This document shows positions 21,300 to 34,189 of a stretch of DNA of 64,000 nt, one piece after another. The notes under the pieces were generated by a model. The model saw only the letters and a program-made list of their open reading frames with translations, did not search any database and was not told where the DNA came from. This DNA is from Omphalotus guepiniiformis (Eukaryota; Basidiomycota; Agaricomycetes; Agaricales; Omphalotaceae). Made by a program: the position numbers and the translations under genes. Within the stretch, counting starts at the first letter, position 1, and each line of letters opens with the position of its first letter. The DNA lies in the NCBI GenBank assembly GCA_028554645.1, contig JAQOOI010000064.1:2914001-2978000 (forward strand), in the 5' to 3' direction.

Positions 21300-21544
21300 A
21301 ATACTTTTGAAAGAGAGCTCAGAGCATGTTTCCTTGAAGTCTAGCCAAAACTCGAGCTCGAACTAGCCTCTCGCGAGAGCTACTGGACTCTTGAGTATTA
21401 ATGTCTATAGCTGTAAACGGTACCTAGACGTCGACACGGACGTCGGCATTCCGAATCATTCAAGCTTCCCGGGCCTGTCCCTGCTGTACAGTAAACCTAT
21501 TCGGTGCCTACTCGGTCACTATCAGCAACTATCTAGCAGCTGCA

Positions 21545-21632
21545 CGAGCGCTTCTTGGGCCTCAGCGCTTCTTCCTCAGCGCTCAGCGCTCATGGCAGCA
21601 CCAAGCGCCCACCCTAGGCTCAAGCGCTCAAT
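21545..21632 (+). repeat. Cluster of AGCGCT-centred motifs
   Basis: Five or more AGCGCT/AGCGCC words in under 90 bp, most as CAGCGCTC or AAGCGCTC. AGCGCT is self-complementary. Similar words recur at other noncoding spots of the window. Confidence 0.6.
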
Positions 21633-22859
21633 ACTGTACAAATCAGAAAACGAAAAACATTCCAGAACACCCTTCCTTCCTTCCTTCCTTCCCTTCTTCC
21701 TTCCACTGAGTCCACATTGCCACATTGCCACATTACCCATAATCGCCCGCCGGGGCCGTTAGTGCCACCGTGGGGTTGCTCTGGGGGGCCACCTACGTAC
21801 TAACTGACATAGGTTCGAGCTCGGAGTCGTGAACTTGGAGCTGGAGCTGGAACTGCACGCATCGATATCGATAATCGTCATGCCATACATTATGATAACA
21901 CAAAAGTATATACATACCATACAATGACATACCATACTTGCCTATCAGTCACTGGTCAGCGAGCGGAGTTCTGCAGTTCTAGGGAGTCCAGAGATGGCTT
22001 AAGGTGTCGAGAACGGGGCTAGTACAGTAGACCTGTAGACCTGTAGTCGTTGTGTTTTTCTTTTCCGAGTTCGAGTTCTTCGAAACCCCACTGGTACTGG
22101 TGCCAGGTGGAGCTAGCGACGGCGTTGTTCAACGCTAATAGAAAGTGCAAGCAAACACAAAGTTGAAACAACTAAGTGTGTATGGGTGGGGTGTATGATA
22201 CACCATGTGTAAGTGTAGCCTGAGTGTAGCCTGAGCGCGACTCGATGTAAGCAGAGGACCATTCGTGTTCGTGTTCGTGCAAAAAAACAATACGGGTTTG
22301 ACTTTTGTGTTCGTCTTCAGTGGTACATAAAGTTAATAGATGTTCTTCTTCAAATAATACACTCCTTCAACATTCGCATTCGCATTCGCTTTCGCTTTTC
22401 TTCCCTTCTCCTTCACGAATACCGTTTAGAACCAATGCTTCTGCGCTGCGCCATGGTTATCTCCTGCAAGACGAGGGGGGCAAAATCACATTTAACAAGT
22501 TATTAGCATTTTTATTTCGAGAGAGAGAATAACGCGACCAAGAAAATGAAAAACGAAATTTGAAATTTGGAAGTTGAAAATTTGGAACTTGAAAAAAAAG
22601 GGATTCCAAGAGCACACAACACGCAATTGATTGATGATTGTTACAAAAATGCCAAGTGGAGGTCCAATCCAATGATGATACAACATCGAGGGGGGGGGAC
22701 AGCCAAAATCAACAAGAAAGAGAAAGAAAAACAGAAAGAGAAAAAGAAAAAACAGCAAGAGGGAGAATAAAGAACGGAACGCACCGTTCTTTGTTCTGCA
22801 TCTTGCTGGTTCCAGAAAGAAGAAAACACCACAACCACAAGCGTCTCATCTCCCTCTCC

Positions 22860-24695
22860 CTACGAATCACTACTCCTTTTCATACCACCACCAACACTAA
22901 AACCAGGCGAATCTACCATCATAGTCCATGAAGAAGGTTCGTAATCATCATAATCACCAAATCCCTTCAAATTCAAATCAACGCCTATATCCTCATCATC
23001 ATCATCATCATCTCCATCCTCCTCTTCCTCCTTTTCCAACTCAGCCAACGACCAAGATTGCCACAACGGCGATCTGGTATGATGTACTCGAATGTTGTCT
23101 ATGGGCGGGACAGCATGTACCATCGAACGCTCAGTCTCTCGTCTTCGAAACATCATCCGCGCAACCAACTGCGCCATACTCGATATCACCTTCTTCGCTC
23201 TCTTCGGTGAAGTAGTCGGTGAAAGAGACGGCACCAACGTGTCATCCTCATGTTCACCACTACCACTCAACAAAGGCATAACTCCCTTCTCCCCTAACCT
23301 CAGCTTCAACATCGCTGAAATCTCTTTACACCTCATCTTCTCCTTTTTCCTCGTCTTCCTAGCTTCAGTCCTCGTAATCCCCACTACACCTTCATCCAAC
23401 ATCTTCTGCTCCAACTGCTTCGCGCTCTTCTCTGCCACCTGCGCCTTTTTCCTCATCTCGATCAGCTTCTGCAGATCAGGGTCCGAACATCCAGCGATCA
23501 GCGACGGGTCCAGATCAAAATTATCTGGTGAAGGCGAACGTGGCGTCGGCACATCGTTCACGTCGTCCAGAAGGAGAAGACTAGGACTCGAAGGAGAAGG
23601 TGCTTCAGCATCCGTTCTTGAGTCTGTGAAGTCGTGTGAGTAAGAAAGGTCGAGAGGAGGAAATTCGTCATCTGACTCTGCACCAGGCAGCGAAAGAAGA
23701 GTGGATGAAGGTGATTGAGGTGTAATCAGTGTTTCTTCGTCCGAGTCATCGAGCTCCATGTCAAGAGACGGAAGAGGTGAGAAAGATCGGAGAGAGGGAG
23801 ATTCAGGGGATTCGGGCATGTCCAGGTCGTCAAACATCTCATCGTACGAGAGCGAGGGGTGTATTAACGGTGAACTGGGATGGGGGAAAGGACTTGGATG
23901 GGGTGTGGGTGACTCGAAGGATATATCTCCGGAGAAAAGTGGCGAGTAGTGTGGCGGAGGAGAATTCATACTCACGTCCACATCTACGGGAAGATACGAT
24001 GTATCAGGTTTCCATAGCTCATGGCAATCTACTGAGGCCCCTTGTAGAGGTCTCAGCCCAAGCGAAGGCGGTAGGATGTCCTCCGATAGGAGAACGCTGT
24101 CATCGGATGAAGCAGGCGTATCGATACCCGCAATAGAATGGTGGCCAAGTTCTGGAGAGAGAGGCGATAGTAACGCCTGTTGTGTTTGAGGAATCGCGGC
24201 TGCGGGATAGCAAGTCGAGGGCGAAAAATCTCGACACCCGAGGAAAGGCAGAAAATCTGCCTCTACACCCTCTGCGGGCGGGAGCGCTGACGTCGGAGTG
24301 GGAAGGGTAGGTGGAGGGGAAAGTGGGGTAGCCGCGTTCGAAAAAACATGATGCCTGACTATAGGCGAATCCAGTATCCCGCCAATGTGTCCTGCAAGGG
24401 GAATGGGACCAGGGTGAACAAGTCCTTCGTCAATTACAAGTTTGGGTAGGGGTACGCTCCGCTTCGAGATAGAACTCGTATGAGGAGGAGAAGGGTACAC
24501 CGAGTGGTCTCCAGAGCCATCACAATCACAGCGATTCTCTTCCATGAGAAAGTGAGAAGGTTGAGCAATGTTAATACAGTGAAAATCAAGCAAATCAGAG
24601 TGAGACGACGAAAATGGCGGCGTAGAGAAATTTGAGAGTTGATCGTAAGGAGAAAAAGGCATTGGTAGGGTCTTGATATTATGTGTAGAAGACAT
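22860..24695 (-). CDS. Ser/Pro-rich protein of unknown function
   Basis: A single open frame of 611 residues from the ATG at 24695 (MSSTHNIKTLPMPFSPYDQL) to the stop at 22860. The first ~400 residues are low-complexity Ser/Pro/Asp with repeated SPSS, PSPP and acidic clusters, expected to be disordered. Residues about 420-560 are basic and helical (LQKLIEMRKKAQVAEKSAKQ, RTEARKTRKKEKM, AKKVISSMAQLVARMMFRRR) and could form a coiled coil or a nuclear targeting region. An acidic tail (EKEEEEDGDDDDDDEDIG) follows. The long uninterrupted frame and codon pattern support a real gene. I do not recognise the family. A nuclear regulatory role is only a guess. Confidence 0.7.
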   Translation of the reverse strand: MSSTHNIKTLPMPFSPYDQLSNFSTPPFSSSHSDLLDFHCINIAQPSHFLMEENRCDCDGSGDHSVYPSPPHTSSISKRSVPLPKLVIDEGLVHPGPIPLAGHIGGILDSPIVRHHVFSNAATPLSPPPTLPTPTSALPPAEGVEADFLPFLGCRDFSPSTCYPAAAIPQTQQALLSPLSPELGHHSIAGIDTPASSDDSVLLSEDILPPSLGLRPLQGASVDCHELWKPDTSYLPVDVDVSMNSPPPHYSPLFSGDISFESPTPHPSPFPHPSSPLIHPSLSYDEMFDDLDMPESPESPSLRSFSPLPSLDMELDDSDEETLITPQSPSSTLLSLPGAESDDEFPPLDLSYSHDFTDSRTDAEAPSPSSPSLLLLDDVNDVPTPRSPSPDNFDLDPSLIAGCSDPDLQKLIEMRKKAQVAEKSAKQLEQKMLDEGVVGITRTEARKTRKKEKMRCKEISAMLKLRLGEKGVMPLLSGSGEHEDDTLVPSLSPTTSPKRAKKVISSMAQLVARMMFRRRETERSMVHAVPPIDNIRVHHTRSPLWQSWSLAELEKEEEEDGDDDDDDEDIGVDLNLKGFGDYDDYEPSSWTMMVDSPGFSVGGGMKRSSDS

Positions 24696-25110
24696 AACGG
24701 TAAATCGAGCCGACAAGACGGAATTAATTAGTACAAAGATAGGAAAAAAAAACGGATTTGAAAGAGAATAAGCGGGTTTAGAAATACCCTAGCTCTCAGA
24801 CAAGAATCTGTTCAACAAGATACAGTAGTTTTCATGATAATAGAAAGAATTGAAACTGTGCTCGCTGGGCAGCGGGCAGAGCAAAGGGTGGTGATGGAGA
24901 GAGAACAAGTTCTCCAATGACAAGGCAATATCAAGTTTGCTGGCACATGTATGCTGATGTAAGCACCGCAGGGTCACAGGGACCTCTGACACCCCTTGAT
25001 TCCTCCCCTTCTTACTTTTTACGCGCGTACGACCGCCCGACGTCAGCCCATGTTCGCCTCGTGTACGATCTAAATTGCTTGCTAGATACCACATTTTATC
25101 TGATATCTAT
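24696..25110. other. Intergenic, promoter region of the Ser/Pro-rich gene
   Basis: About 0.4 kb with A-rich stretches (AGGAAAAAAAAACGG near 24742). It contains the promoter of the minus-strand gene at 22860 and the 3' flank of the transporter at 25111. No other gene is supported. Confidence 0.4.
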
Positions 25111-27581
25111 CTAGTTTGTCAAAGCAGTAGAGTATCCTACGTCCACCGATGCTCTCAACCTTTCACCATACTTTATCGTAACCCACAACAGCCTGGAAAG
25201 AGAGGGATAAAGTGAGAATTCGAAGTATGTTCGACAAAGGCAAGCTTTACCCAAACCCTAGCCAGGCAATCAGTGCCGAGACAGCGTTTGTCCCAGCAAC
25301 TCCGATATGATTAATCATCGGAAGAATCGCAGCGGTTGTAAGAGACACGAGGAAGGAACGTAAGCCGCTAAGACAAATACAATCAACATAAAGGCCCACA
25401 ATAGAGTTGGAATTGAAACTGATATGACTTGATAGAACAGCCTCGAAGAAAAAAAAGAATGTACAAACACCACAACTTACTTGTTGGCCGCCATGCTCTC
25501 GGCGCTCCGAGAGTGCACGACGTCCACGACATATGCCGCACTCGGACTTAGAACCAGATCCACCTGCGGATAACGAAATAGAAAACAAGCACATAGTCAG
25601 CCCCCCACACGCACAATCAATGTGTTGTCTTGTGCCCTCGTGATAATAAGTAGGCTCACCCCAAGACCATTAAAGAACAAGCAGACTAGGTTTAGTATTA
25701 ACCCCAGTCGCCCCGGAACGTACTGCGTGAGCAGACCAATGCCTAAAACCGACAAGGGGGCAAAAGTTGCTGCACCAATGAGGGTACCTCTTAATCGATC
25801 TTCAGGGTACCATACTCCCCCGCGTTGCTTCTTCATCCTCGCGACGATCTTATCAGAAACCCAACCGGCAACAGGTGCCCCAACTAGGAGAACATCGTTT
25901 CTTCTTCAACAGCTTTCAAAGCTCAAAAAGAAGTAGGTAGCGAAAACTTACTGAAGTTTCCCAGACCAATAGGGATGTAACACATACCTAAAGCCGCAGG
26001 ATTGGAAATACCGTAACGAGCACCCTACATCATTTACATAGAGTGTTAGAAAGGGCACGCCACAGTGAAGCCACTTAATTCATTTGCGGTACTCACGATC
26101 GTAAATGATAGTGGGATTAGCAGTACTGCAATATCTACCCGTCACTATTTTGAACCCATCCTGCAAGCATGCAAAAACTCACCAAAGTCAGTGAGCAGTA
26201 TAGCCGATCCAGCAAGCGACTGGGTGGAAGAAATACAACAATTAACAACCGCAATGATCGCAGGAAACCAGGACGCACCACAAGCAGAAGGTTTGGACTA
26301 CGCAGCAGTAAAAGTGCTCTTAGGGGATTGATCCAAACGAAACTGATACGTTCTTCTCCAGTTTCCTCTCTACGTTTGTCTATCCCCCTCGACCCAGGGA
26401 TACTCGTTTCAGGACAAAACAGCACGATGCTAATAAACGCGAGTAATCCCCAGCCAGACAAACACAGTTGCATGAAGCGCCAGGAAGTATAATGTGCTAC
26501 CACTCCTAAGGTAAAAAATGCGGGTTGCGGCGATTAGCTCTATGACATCGAAGTCCGCAATACAGCCAGCGAAGGGGGGGGGCTCGCTACTGTATGTACA
26601 TAAAAAAAATTCGGAAACGTACATACCTCCCACGAAAGGTGCTAGAGCGGGACCCAACAGGCAGGCCTATGGAGTAATAATGAAAAAAGAAAGTCAACCA
26701 TTCCATTCCATTCTTCCTGTTCTCTCCAAAAAAGGATTATCCAGAAGAACAACTCACACCAAAGAAAATCCCCATGGCCGTTCCACGTTCTTCTAGTTTG
26801 TATATGTCACCGATAACACCAGCACCAACAGATAGAGCTGGTGATCCACCAAAGGTCTGGATGAAGCGCCATACTAATAGTTGTAGGACTGTATGCGAGA
26901 ATGCGACGCCTATAGAACCAATTATGAGGAGGGGAAGGCCGAAGAGATAGATAATCCTGCGTCCGTCTATTTAGGTGCGTTTCAGGTACCATGAGAGAGT
27001 ATGTCAGTTGACCTGAGGAGGATGGGATGGGATTTCGATGTGGGACGTACAGAAACTGGAATATGATGCTCCGCATAGACCTCCTATACCTGCTGCTGAG
27101 AAGGAGACACTGACGGTAATACTAGGTAGGTGAATATAAAGGTCAGGAAACGTCATTTGAACGCGTCAAACGAAAAACACAGAGCAACTCACCCTATTGC
27201 TGCGTTTGTCGTATTCAACTCTTTAGCGATTATAGGTAAAGATGGGAAGAACGATCCCGAGACGAATACTAAAAAAGATACGCAAATATTTAGTCAAACA
27301 TCGCGGTCATGGCATTCGATGCGCGAAAAAACGCGTTCGAAGTGACGGCGAATCTACTCACAAGGTAACAATCCACAAAACGATATCAAACCCAAAATAA
27401 CTATTTTTTGACCCTGAGAAAACCTATCGTAAATAACATTGTGCTGTTCAGCTAATTTCGCGATGTCGATGTCGATGTCGTCAATGGAACTTGAAGAATT
27501 CCGTTCGTTATCCACCACCGCGATGGCCTGGGCACTGGCTTCCGAATGGCCAAGCAGAGGCGTCTCTTCCGTTGCGGTCAT
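25111..27581 (-). CDS. MFS transporter, DHA1 family, QDR-like
   Basis: Minus strand, from ATG 27581 (MTATEETPLLGHSEA) to the stop at 25111, in about ten exons with short introns. Key stretches in order are: YDRFSQGQKIVILGLISFCG (first membrane segment), FPSLPIIAKELNTTNAAI, RGTAMGIFFG and LGPALAPFVGG (motif C), WRFMQLCLSGWGLLAFISIV, FCPETSIPG (ETxP), NPAALGMCYIPIGLGNFIGA, RGGVWYPEDRLRGTL, HSRSAESMAANN and VTIKYGERLRASVDVGYSTA at the end. The RGGVWYPEDRL and final blocks match fungal Qdr1/Qdr3-type drug and weak-acid/polyamine exporters in the plasma membrane. All splice junctions I tested keep frame, so the gene looks intact. The substrate cannot be told. Confidence 0.88.
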
Positions 27582-30175
27582 GGTCGTGTTGATTGAAGAA
27601 ATCACGGTGCCTCTAAGGTTTTGGATCTTCAGCTATGCGAGGTCGACGAATGGTGAAGAGCGAAAGAGAAAAAAATTCCCCTGAAGTTCCGAATTCTTGT
27701 GACTCGGTGTCAGGCAGGCTTCGACGACCGATATAGATTATGGAATGACTCAGACAATACCGACGCCAATGGCAATGAATAACTAATATTCACGTCCGCT
27801 GACGTGCGTCGGTTGTTCAAGCCCGCTTTTCAGAAAGTCTCATCAGAAGGGTTTGCCAAGAAGGGCGGACTGATATGGTAGGAAGAGATAAAGATAAGAT
27901 GGAAACCCAATTCCATGGATGATAAGCCTGGAATATCGATTTATCCTTGAAATTTTGGTAAGTATCTCAAGTATCTCGTAGACTGAACGTTAACGTTCTG
28001 CTGATACTGTTTGTACTACTGCAGACTGTCATGTAGTCGTGACTGATCATACAGTGAACCGTACAATTGTATGACCGCGACTCGTATTCACGGTCAGTAC
28101 TAGTATCTTGATCTCTTTGTTTTTGTTCATGGGCGCTTTGAAGTTTTGAGTTCAGAACATGCTCAAGGCGCTGTAAGTTGTTTTCTTGATGACAGCGGCT
28201 GAAGCTCGCCCATTGGCTCAGTCAAAGCAACGAAATGAGTATAAACAAATCCGCGGAAGATGAGGAACATTACGGAAAACGCGATATAAACACTTTGCCG
28301 TAGGCACACCCGGCCCACAACCAATTAACGAGCTCAAGGGTTGAGAGGTGTCGGGCGTCCATCCATATAACATATCGTTGTGGGGTACAACGAGGCGAAT
28401 TCAATATTTCAACCTCGGGCTCGTGTTCCTATCTATCAACCCTGAGATCTATGGCAGGAGATGTGTATAACTTCCACATCGAAAAGGAGAGTAAAGAACC
28501 ATGTCAGAAACCACATTTACGGTGGTAATACATATGTGTATGTACATACCCGTGCCCATGCAGGCCCGTGCCATGTCTTCGAAAGAAAACATAATACCGG
28601 CATAATACTGTATATGTTTTCGTCATGGCCCATGGCCCTGCAATCCGAATACTTATGAAATCGATTTCATTGAAGGTTCTAGATCCAAGAAGACGGACAA
28701 GATCAGGACCGGAGAGTCCTATAGCTAGAAGCTTCTCTTCTTGGTTAGAAAACAAACCCAAGCAGGACGTACTCTATCGCTGTTGGTTATCCTGTCGTTT
28801 TACTTGAACATCCCTAGAAGGACGTTTCAGAGGAAACTTGCTTTGCTTCGGGTGTTCAGCCGGGACTACATACTATACAACATTCCAGGATTCTGGCGAA
28901 AAGTGTACAGCTGGCAGGCACTTCCTTCGTGGGTTGAGCTACTTGAGTGAGTATCACAGATAAGCATGAACCAGGAGCCGTTCGGCTGTTCCTGCGTAGT
29001 GTTGAGGCAGTCCCTAGCAGTTCTTCAGAGCGTCTTGGCCGGACTAGGAGAGTAGGGCTAGATCCAAGATCACGAATGCTGAACGTGGTGATGCTTGCGT
29101 GCGTGTTAAGGGAGGGTGCGGACTCGTGGAGATCCCGGTCAAGCAGAGATCTCTCAAAGTGATATCAGTACAGTGAAGCGTGGAAGTAACGAAACTGAGT
29201 ATACAGAGCTGTTATTGACATATACAGGATGAACACATATCCTGCTTATGAGCTCGTTAACTTGCTCAGTCCCTTTCTCTACAAGATGAAGATCGACTAG
29301 ATTATCATTCAGAAGGCCTAGGAAGATTGAGCTGCGACTATGTGCTGTTAGGATCTGAATGTACAGCCACGGCCACGACGAAACTTGAGGCCTGGTCGGG
29401 CAAGATTCAAATTGGATAGATTCAGTACACGGAATGCACGAAAGCTGCGAGGAAGAACAACGCTTGAGATTCCGCATACACCTTGAATTAGAGCCGTTGC
29501 ACCGCCATGATAGTCATGATCCTTCCAACTGGTAACGGTGCGACTTGAATCCCGGCGACCTTTTAAAGCTGTGCGAAGAAGACACATGCAAGCAGCACCT
29601 AATTAGCAGAGCCATATGGGTACATTCAGCAGCATACAGCAGAAGCAGGGCAGAGAAAGCCGGAACACGTTGATGCCTTGAGGCTGCAAGATGGATTACG
29701 GTGTCAAAGCTAGTTTCGCTGAGCGTGACAATACATGTCACGTTTTGCCATCGCGTTTCGGTCACGTGCTACTGTTGGTAGGACGTCGACCACGACCACA
29801 ACGACAACGACGAGTATTCGGACCTCGATACTGAACAGTGGAAGACGGTCGACAACGAGGACAAGATACTCCATCTGCTGGCGCCGCTTTCGGAACACTT
29901 ATAACTTGAAAGTCGAAATTTGGGTTTCAGTGGCGCCGTAAGTCGATTTACTTTCGTTTTGAAGGCACTCGTTTAACCACTGGGATCTCCTCTAGAACTC
30001 TCGGATACCATAACCATCTTCAATCTTAGCGCTAGCTATCATTCCGATATTCATATAGCTGAAATCGAGAAAACCATAGTACGCTTTGGGGCGAAGGTTC
30101 CATTCGTGAGTAAAATGATACATCTTCGAATTTGAGCTGTACCTCTTGAACGTACACCTCAAAGGCCCAGTGAAC
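27582..30175. other. 2.6 kb divergent intergenic region
   Basis: It lies between the 5' ends of the transporter (minus) and the CM1 gene (plus), so it holds two promoters. Frames such as 28504-28761 minus, 29154-29477 minus or 29992-30480 minus are short and resemble nothing known; the last is antisense to exon 1 of the CM1 gene. The CACGACCACAACGACAACGA stretch near 29790 is a trinucleotide-like repeat that gives a false poly-Val/poly-Thr frame. Confidence 0.4.
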
Positions 30176-33100
30176 ATGTCCGATGCAATACTAAACGCAT
30201 TCCCGGATTCATCCCTCCAATCAGTAGCAAACCCCGAACTGTCCCTAGGATCTCTCCCATCGGATTTCTCTACTCCTCCAAGACCAGGCCTTCGCGTACC
30301 ATCCACAACATCACAAACAACCGCGCCCTCTTCTGCTCCGATATCTACCCCCTCACCACCCACAGCGAATGTTTTTCGTAGGAAGGGTGAAGATGGTGGT
30401 GCTGCGTCGTTATTGTCTAGGAGATTTAGTGAGGATGCACATGATGACGGGCCTGATGCTTCTACGGCGGAGAAGAGCACTAGATGGGGTGAAACGGAGC
30501 TTGGTACGCCTGTGGCGACTCGCGTGACTCCGTCAAGGCATCGAAGTCGTCAAAGTATAGACGCAAGAGGGTCTAAAGGCGTAACCCTAACGCTCCGAGA
30601 TCAAGAAAAGGTGTGGACCAATATATCCACCCGCTTCTACATGGTGGACTAATCATAATCCTTCTCATTGTCCTCCGATAGCACATCGACAGTTTGAAAA
30701 AGGAGAACTTTGATATCAAGCTTCGCGTGCATTTCCTCGAGGAACGTCTCGCCGAACTCGCCCCAGAACAAATGGACGCGGCACTAAAGCAAAACATCAC
30801 CCTCAAAATCGAAGCTCATAACCGCGGTCGGGAAATCAAGAGACTCAAAAAACTACTTCTCGAACTCGAACGCGAACTAGAGCGTTCTCAACGTGCCGCG
30901 GGGTCACGTACGCGTGAGCGAGAACTTGAAGAAAAACTCGAAGAACGGGAGCGAGAGATTCGGGACCTTCGACGTAGACGGTCGTCTGGTACCGGTGGTG
31001 ATGTTGCGCTCCGCGAAGCCGAATCAAGGAACGCAGAGTTGGAAGACGAGTTGGAGAATGTGAGGGGAGTGTTGGAAGATAATATGGCTGAGATTGAGAG
31101 GTTGCAAGATCTCGTGGAGAACAAGGGCGATGCGTCAGTCGCTGGTTATCATCACAAGATTGATGAACTTGAAGGAGAGATTGATAATCTCAAGGCGACT
31201 GTGACGGAACAAGCGCATGCTTTGGATCAGAAGGAAGATGATAAGATGGATTTGTTGGATGAGATTGAGTCGTTGAGGCTTAATATTGAAGAGCTTCATC
31301 ATAGGCGAGAGGCAGACTCGATTGAGCGTACTCATAGCCGAGTGCAGATGTTGGAGGAGAGGGAGGGGAGGGAAGCGGTGGAGGAGGATATGAATGCGTT
31401 GAAGGATCGGTTGGCGGCGGTGTTGATTGAGCTGCAGCAGAAGGAGGACGATATTGAGAGGAAGGATCAGACTATTGATGAGATGATGGCTGAGCACCAA
31501 AAGATCGTCTTGGATGTCGAGGAGGAATGGAGAGGCGAGGTGGACGACCATAAGCAGCAGATTGAAGAGCTGCGTGATGTAAGTGCGAGTTCTACTTCTT
31601 CCTGGAAAATTTGAGTAATCGAACATCCTTTTTTCGAACAGGTCCTCGCCGAACGCGAATCCGAATCAAAAGACCTCCGTCTTCACATATCCGAGCTTGA
31701 AAACAGCATGAACGAATTACAAAACAAATTCGAAGCTGCGCTCGAGCATCTTGAACAGGAATCAGAGGAAAAGGACGCAGAGATTGAGAGCCTAAACCAG
31801 GCGATGGAGAAGTTGGGAGAACAGATCTACAACCTTGAGGATGAGAATGATAGGTTGAAGGAGGACCATGAGAGAATCAGACAAGATGAAGAAGCTGCTC
31901 GAGAAAGGCTGGAAGCTCTCGCAGCGGCTCTCAAAGAGGTGAGTCTATCTTGTCTGCATGTTTCTCACACCCTAATGACTTTGCTTGTAGAAATTAACCT
32001 CTATGAGAGCCCAACTCGACGAGATGACTGACATGTACGAAGCCTGTAACCAGGAAATCGATGCACATCGGTCACGGCAAGAAGAACTTGCTACGCACGT
32101 CGAATCCCTCGTCGAGGAGCTCCAACGCGAACGCGAAGCCCGCGAGCGCGCAGAGGTTGATTTGGATGTCGCTGACAAGGAGCATGACAGTGAATTACGT
32201 GCTGAGCAGCGTGCATTAGAAGCGAAGGAGTCTGCGTTGCAAAGCGCGCTGAACGACCTCGCTCGTGCACAGTCGTTACTCACACAACGCGAGTCTGATT
32301 TACAAGCCGTGCAAACCGCGTTGCAGACGCTTGAGCAAGAGTCGAAGAGGGCCGGGGAGACCCATTCGACTGCGAGGTTTTCGTTGCAGCTTGAGGTTGA
32401 TAGATTGAAGAGGGACGTTGAGCGGTTGGAAGATGAGCTTACGCGTGCGAGGAAGGAATTAAAGGATAGGGATAGTCAAGGTCGTGATAGGAATGGAGCG
32501 ATGGATAAACTTCATGCTGAGAATAGGGATTTGGCTAGTCAGTTGGCTGCGCAGACTCAGGCCAGATTGAATATTTCGGAGAAGTTGGATGGGGTTCAGG
32601 CTAGTTTGAAGGGGGCTGAAGGGGAGGTTGTTATGTTTAAGAGTAAAGTTGCGGAGCTGGAGATGAGGTTGTCGAAAGATCAGAGGTCGCTTATGGCGGC
32701 TGAGAGTCAGTATAGGGATCAGCTCACTGAGCGGAATACTTTGCTGCTCACGATTTATCAGTATATGGATAAGATACTGGGGGTTGATAAGACACCTGTG
32801 AGTTTTTCACTGGTTTTCTACGCTAACCCTTTTACTGACTGAAATTACATGCAATTTTAGAAAAAAGGCGGTCAAGCTGAAACTAAACCCTTCACAAACT
32901 TCAGCGTCTTCCATGACAACCTAATAACGCGACTCAAAGCTCTGAGTCAGATCCAACTAGATTTCGACAAACGGTGTAAAGAAATCGAAGGGCGGTTTAG
33001 TGAGAAGATGTCGGATATGAGGAAGCAGTTGGAGAATCGGTGGAAGCAGATTGATAAATTCGAAACTAGCGTCAAGGCTTATGCTGAGACGAAAGCTACC

Positions 33101-33721
33101 TGGAGGCGAAAGTATAACGCCAAGGAGGGTGAGCTTGAAGCTATCAAGGTGAGTAACGGATTGCAGAGTGTTGAATGTATTATTAATACTTGTTGGTCCC
33201 CTGCTACTACAGACTACGAACGCCGAGCTGACTGCCCAGCTCTCTGGAATGAGAAGACCTGGTTCGAGCGATACTATGGAGATACGAGCACTATCCGCAC
33301 GAGCGGTAAACGCTGAGAAACGGTTGAACAATGCCCAGAATCAACTTTTAGCTTCGGAAGAAAAGATCGCTGCGATTAATCAGAAGAATGTGGTGGCTGA
33401 TTCGAAGTGGGAAGCGAGGGTGAAGGAGTATGAGGCTAGGCTTAGAGCTGCGGAGGAGAGGGTTAAGAGGGAGAGACAGGGTGGGAAGGAGAGGGTGGTT
33501 GAGTTGGAGAATCAGATGAAGTATGTTGTTTTTTTTCGTCTTGTTTTCCTTTCCTTTCCGTGCGATGTTAATGGAACAACTTTTTTTTTGCGGCGTTTGT
33601 TAGGACTTTACAAAGACAACTTGAGCTGGCTCAGAAACGTAGCCACCAGCTTAACGATGTTATTGATGCTAATAAGGTTGGACCTGGGTCGCCTGCGGGG
33701 AGTAGTAATAGTTCGAGATGA
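30176..33721 (+). CDS. CM1-domain (Mto1/centrosomin-like) microtubule-nucleation protein
   Basis: Seven exons (30176-30610, 30682-31578, 31642-31938, 31991-32797, 32861-33148, 33213-33520, 33604-33721), all junctions in frame, give about 1049 residues. Residues 1-130 are Ser/Pro-rich and disordered. At about 135-205 lies a CM1 motif (Cnn_1N): LRDQEKHIDSLKKENFDIKL, then RVHFLEERLAELAPEQ and LEAHNRGREIKRL-like helix. The rest is nearly continuous coiled coil with Glu/Arg/Leu heptads. In the family (yeast Spc110, fission yeast Mto1/Pcp1, fly Cnn) CM1 binds and activates the gamma-tubulin complex and the coiled coils target it to microtubule-organising centres. Whether it acts at the spindle pole body or at cytoplasmic sites cannot be told; no calmodulin-binding PACT end was recognised. 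The first ATG of the frame is 30176. Confidence 0.88.
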
Positions 33722-34189
33722 TTTTTTGAAATATCATATCACATCACATTCCTTACTTTTATGATGACTCATGACCGATTCCTTTTTTCATTCTACCTTA
33801 TTATCGTTTGGATTGCTATGTGATACCTTACACGCATTATTTTGTCTCGCTTTTCGCTTTCGCATTGTGCATGCTCCTTCCCCCGCAATCATTCATTCAT
33901 TTGTTATGTGTATTTACTACTCGTGTATCCAGTTTTTCTTCTTTTTTTATGGGTTCCTTATTGTACCTGCGGATTCTTCTTGTTTACGTCTATCTTGTTG
34001 GTTATTGGGGAAGTATATGCATACTATCATCCCACCTATGTCTCTTGCTTGAGTGTGAAATTTCGATGGAGCGCAAAGCATTGTCCGCAGTTGGCAGTGA
34101 TGATGAGTCACTAAGTAGTCACGTGACCTATTGCGACATCGAACATGCTGAATTTGGAATGCCACATTGGTTGGAATTCTACACTAATG
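33722..34189. other. Intergenic, short
   Basis: A T-rich 0.47 kb between two plus-strand genes. The overlapping frames at 33771-34257 are T-rich artefacts with hydrophobic products. An ATG at 34145 is in frame with the next gene, and I prefer the one at 34190. Confidence 0.5.

Larger units (their letters stand above)
20674..22859. other. 2.2 kb convergent intergenic region rich in small repeats
   Basis: This region lies between the 3' ends of the C2 gene (plus) and the Ser/Pro-rich gene (minus). It holds no supported gene. Several simple repeats are present, listed separately where clear, plus (CACATTGC)-type repeats near 21714, a GTGTAGCCTGA doublet near 22217, and AAAGAGAAAGAAAAACAGAAAG purine tracts near 22720. 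Confidence 0.5.

Noticed and set aside
23092..24136. Plus-strand frames over the Ser/Pro-rich gene
   Set aside because: They are antisense shadows of the single 611-codon minus-strand frame.
29710..29941. Poly-Val/poly-Thr frames on both strands
   Set aside because: They arise from a short ACGACC/ACAACG simple repeat and have no other coding sign.
30845..32283. Minus-strand frames over the CM1 gene
   Set aside because: Shadows of the coiled-coil exons; the plus-strand exons join in frame and contain a recognisable CM1 motif.
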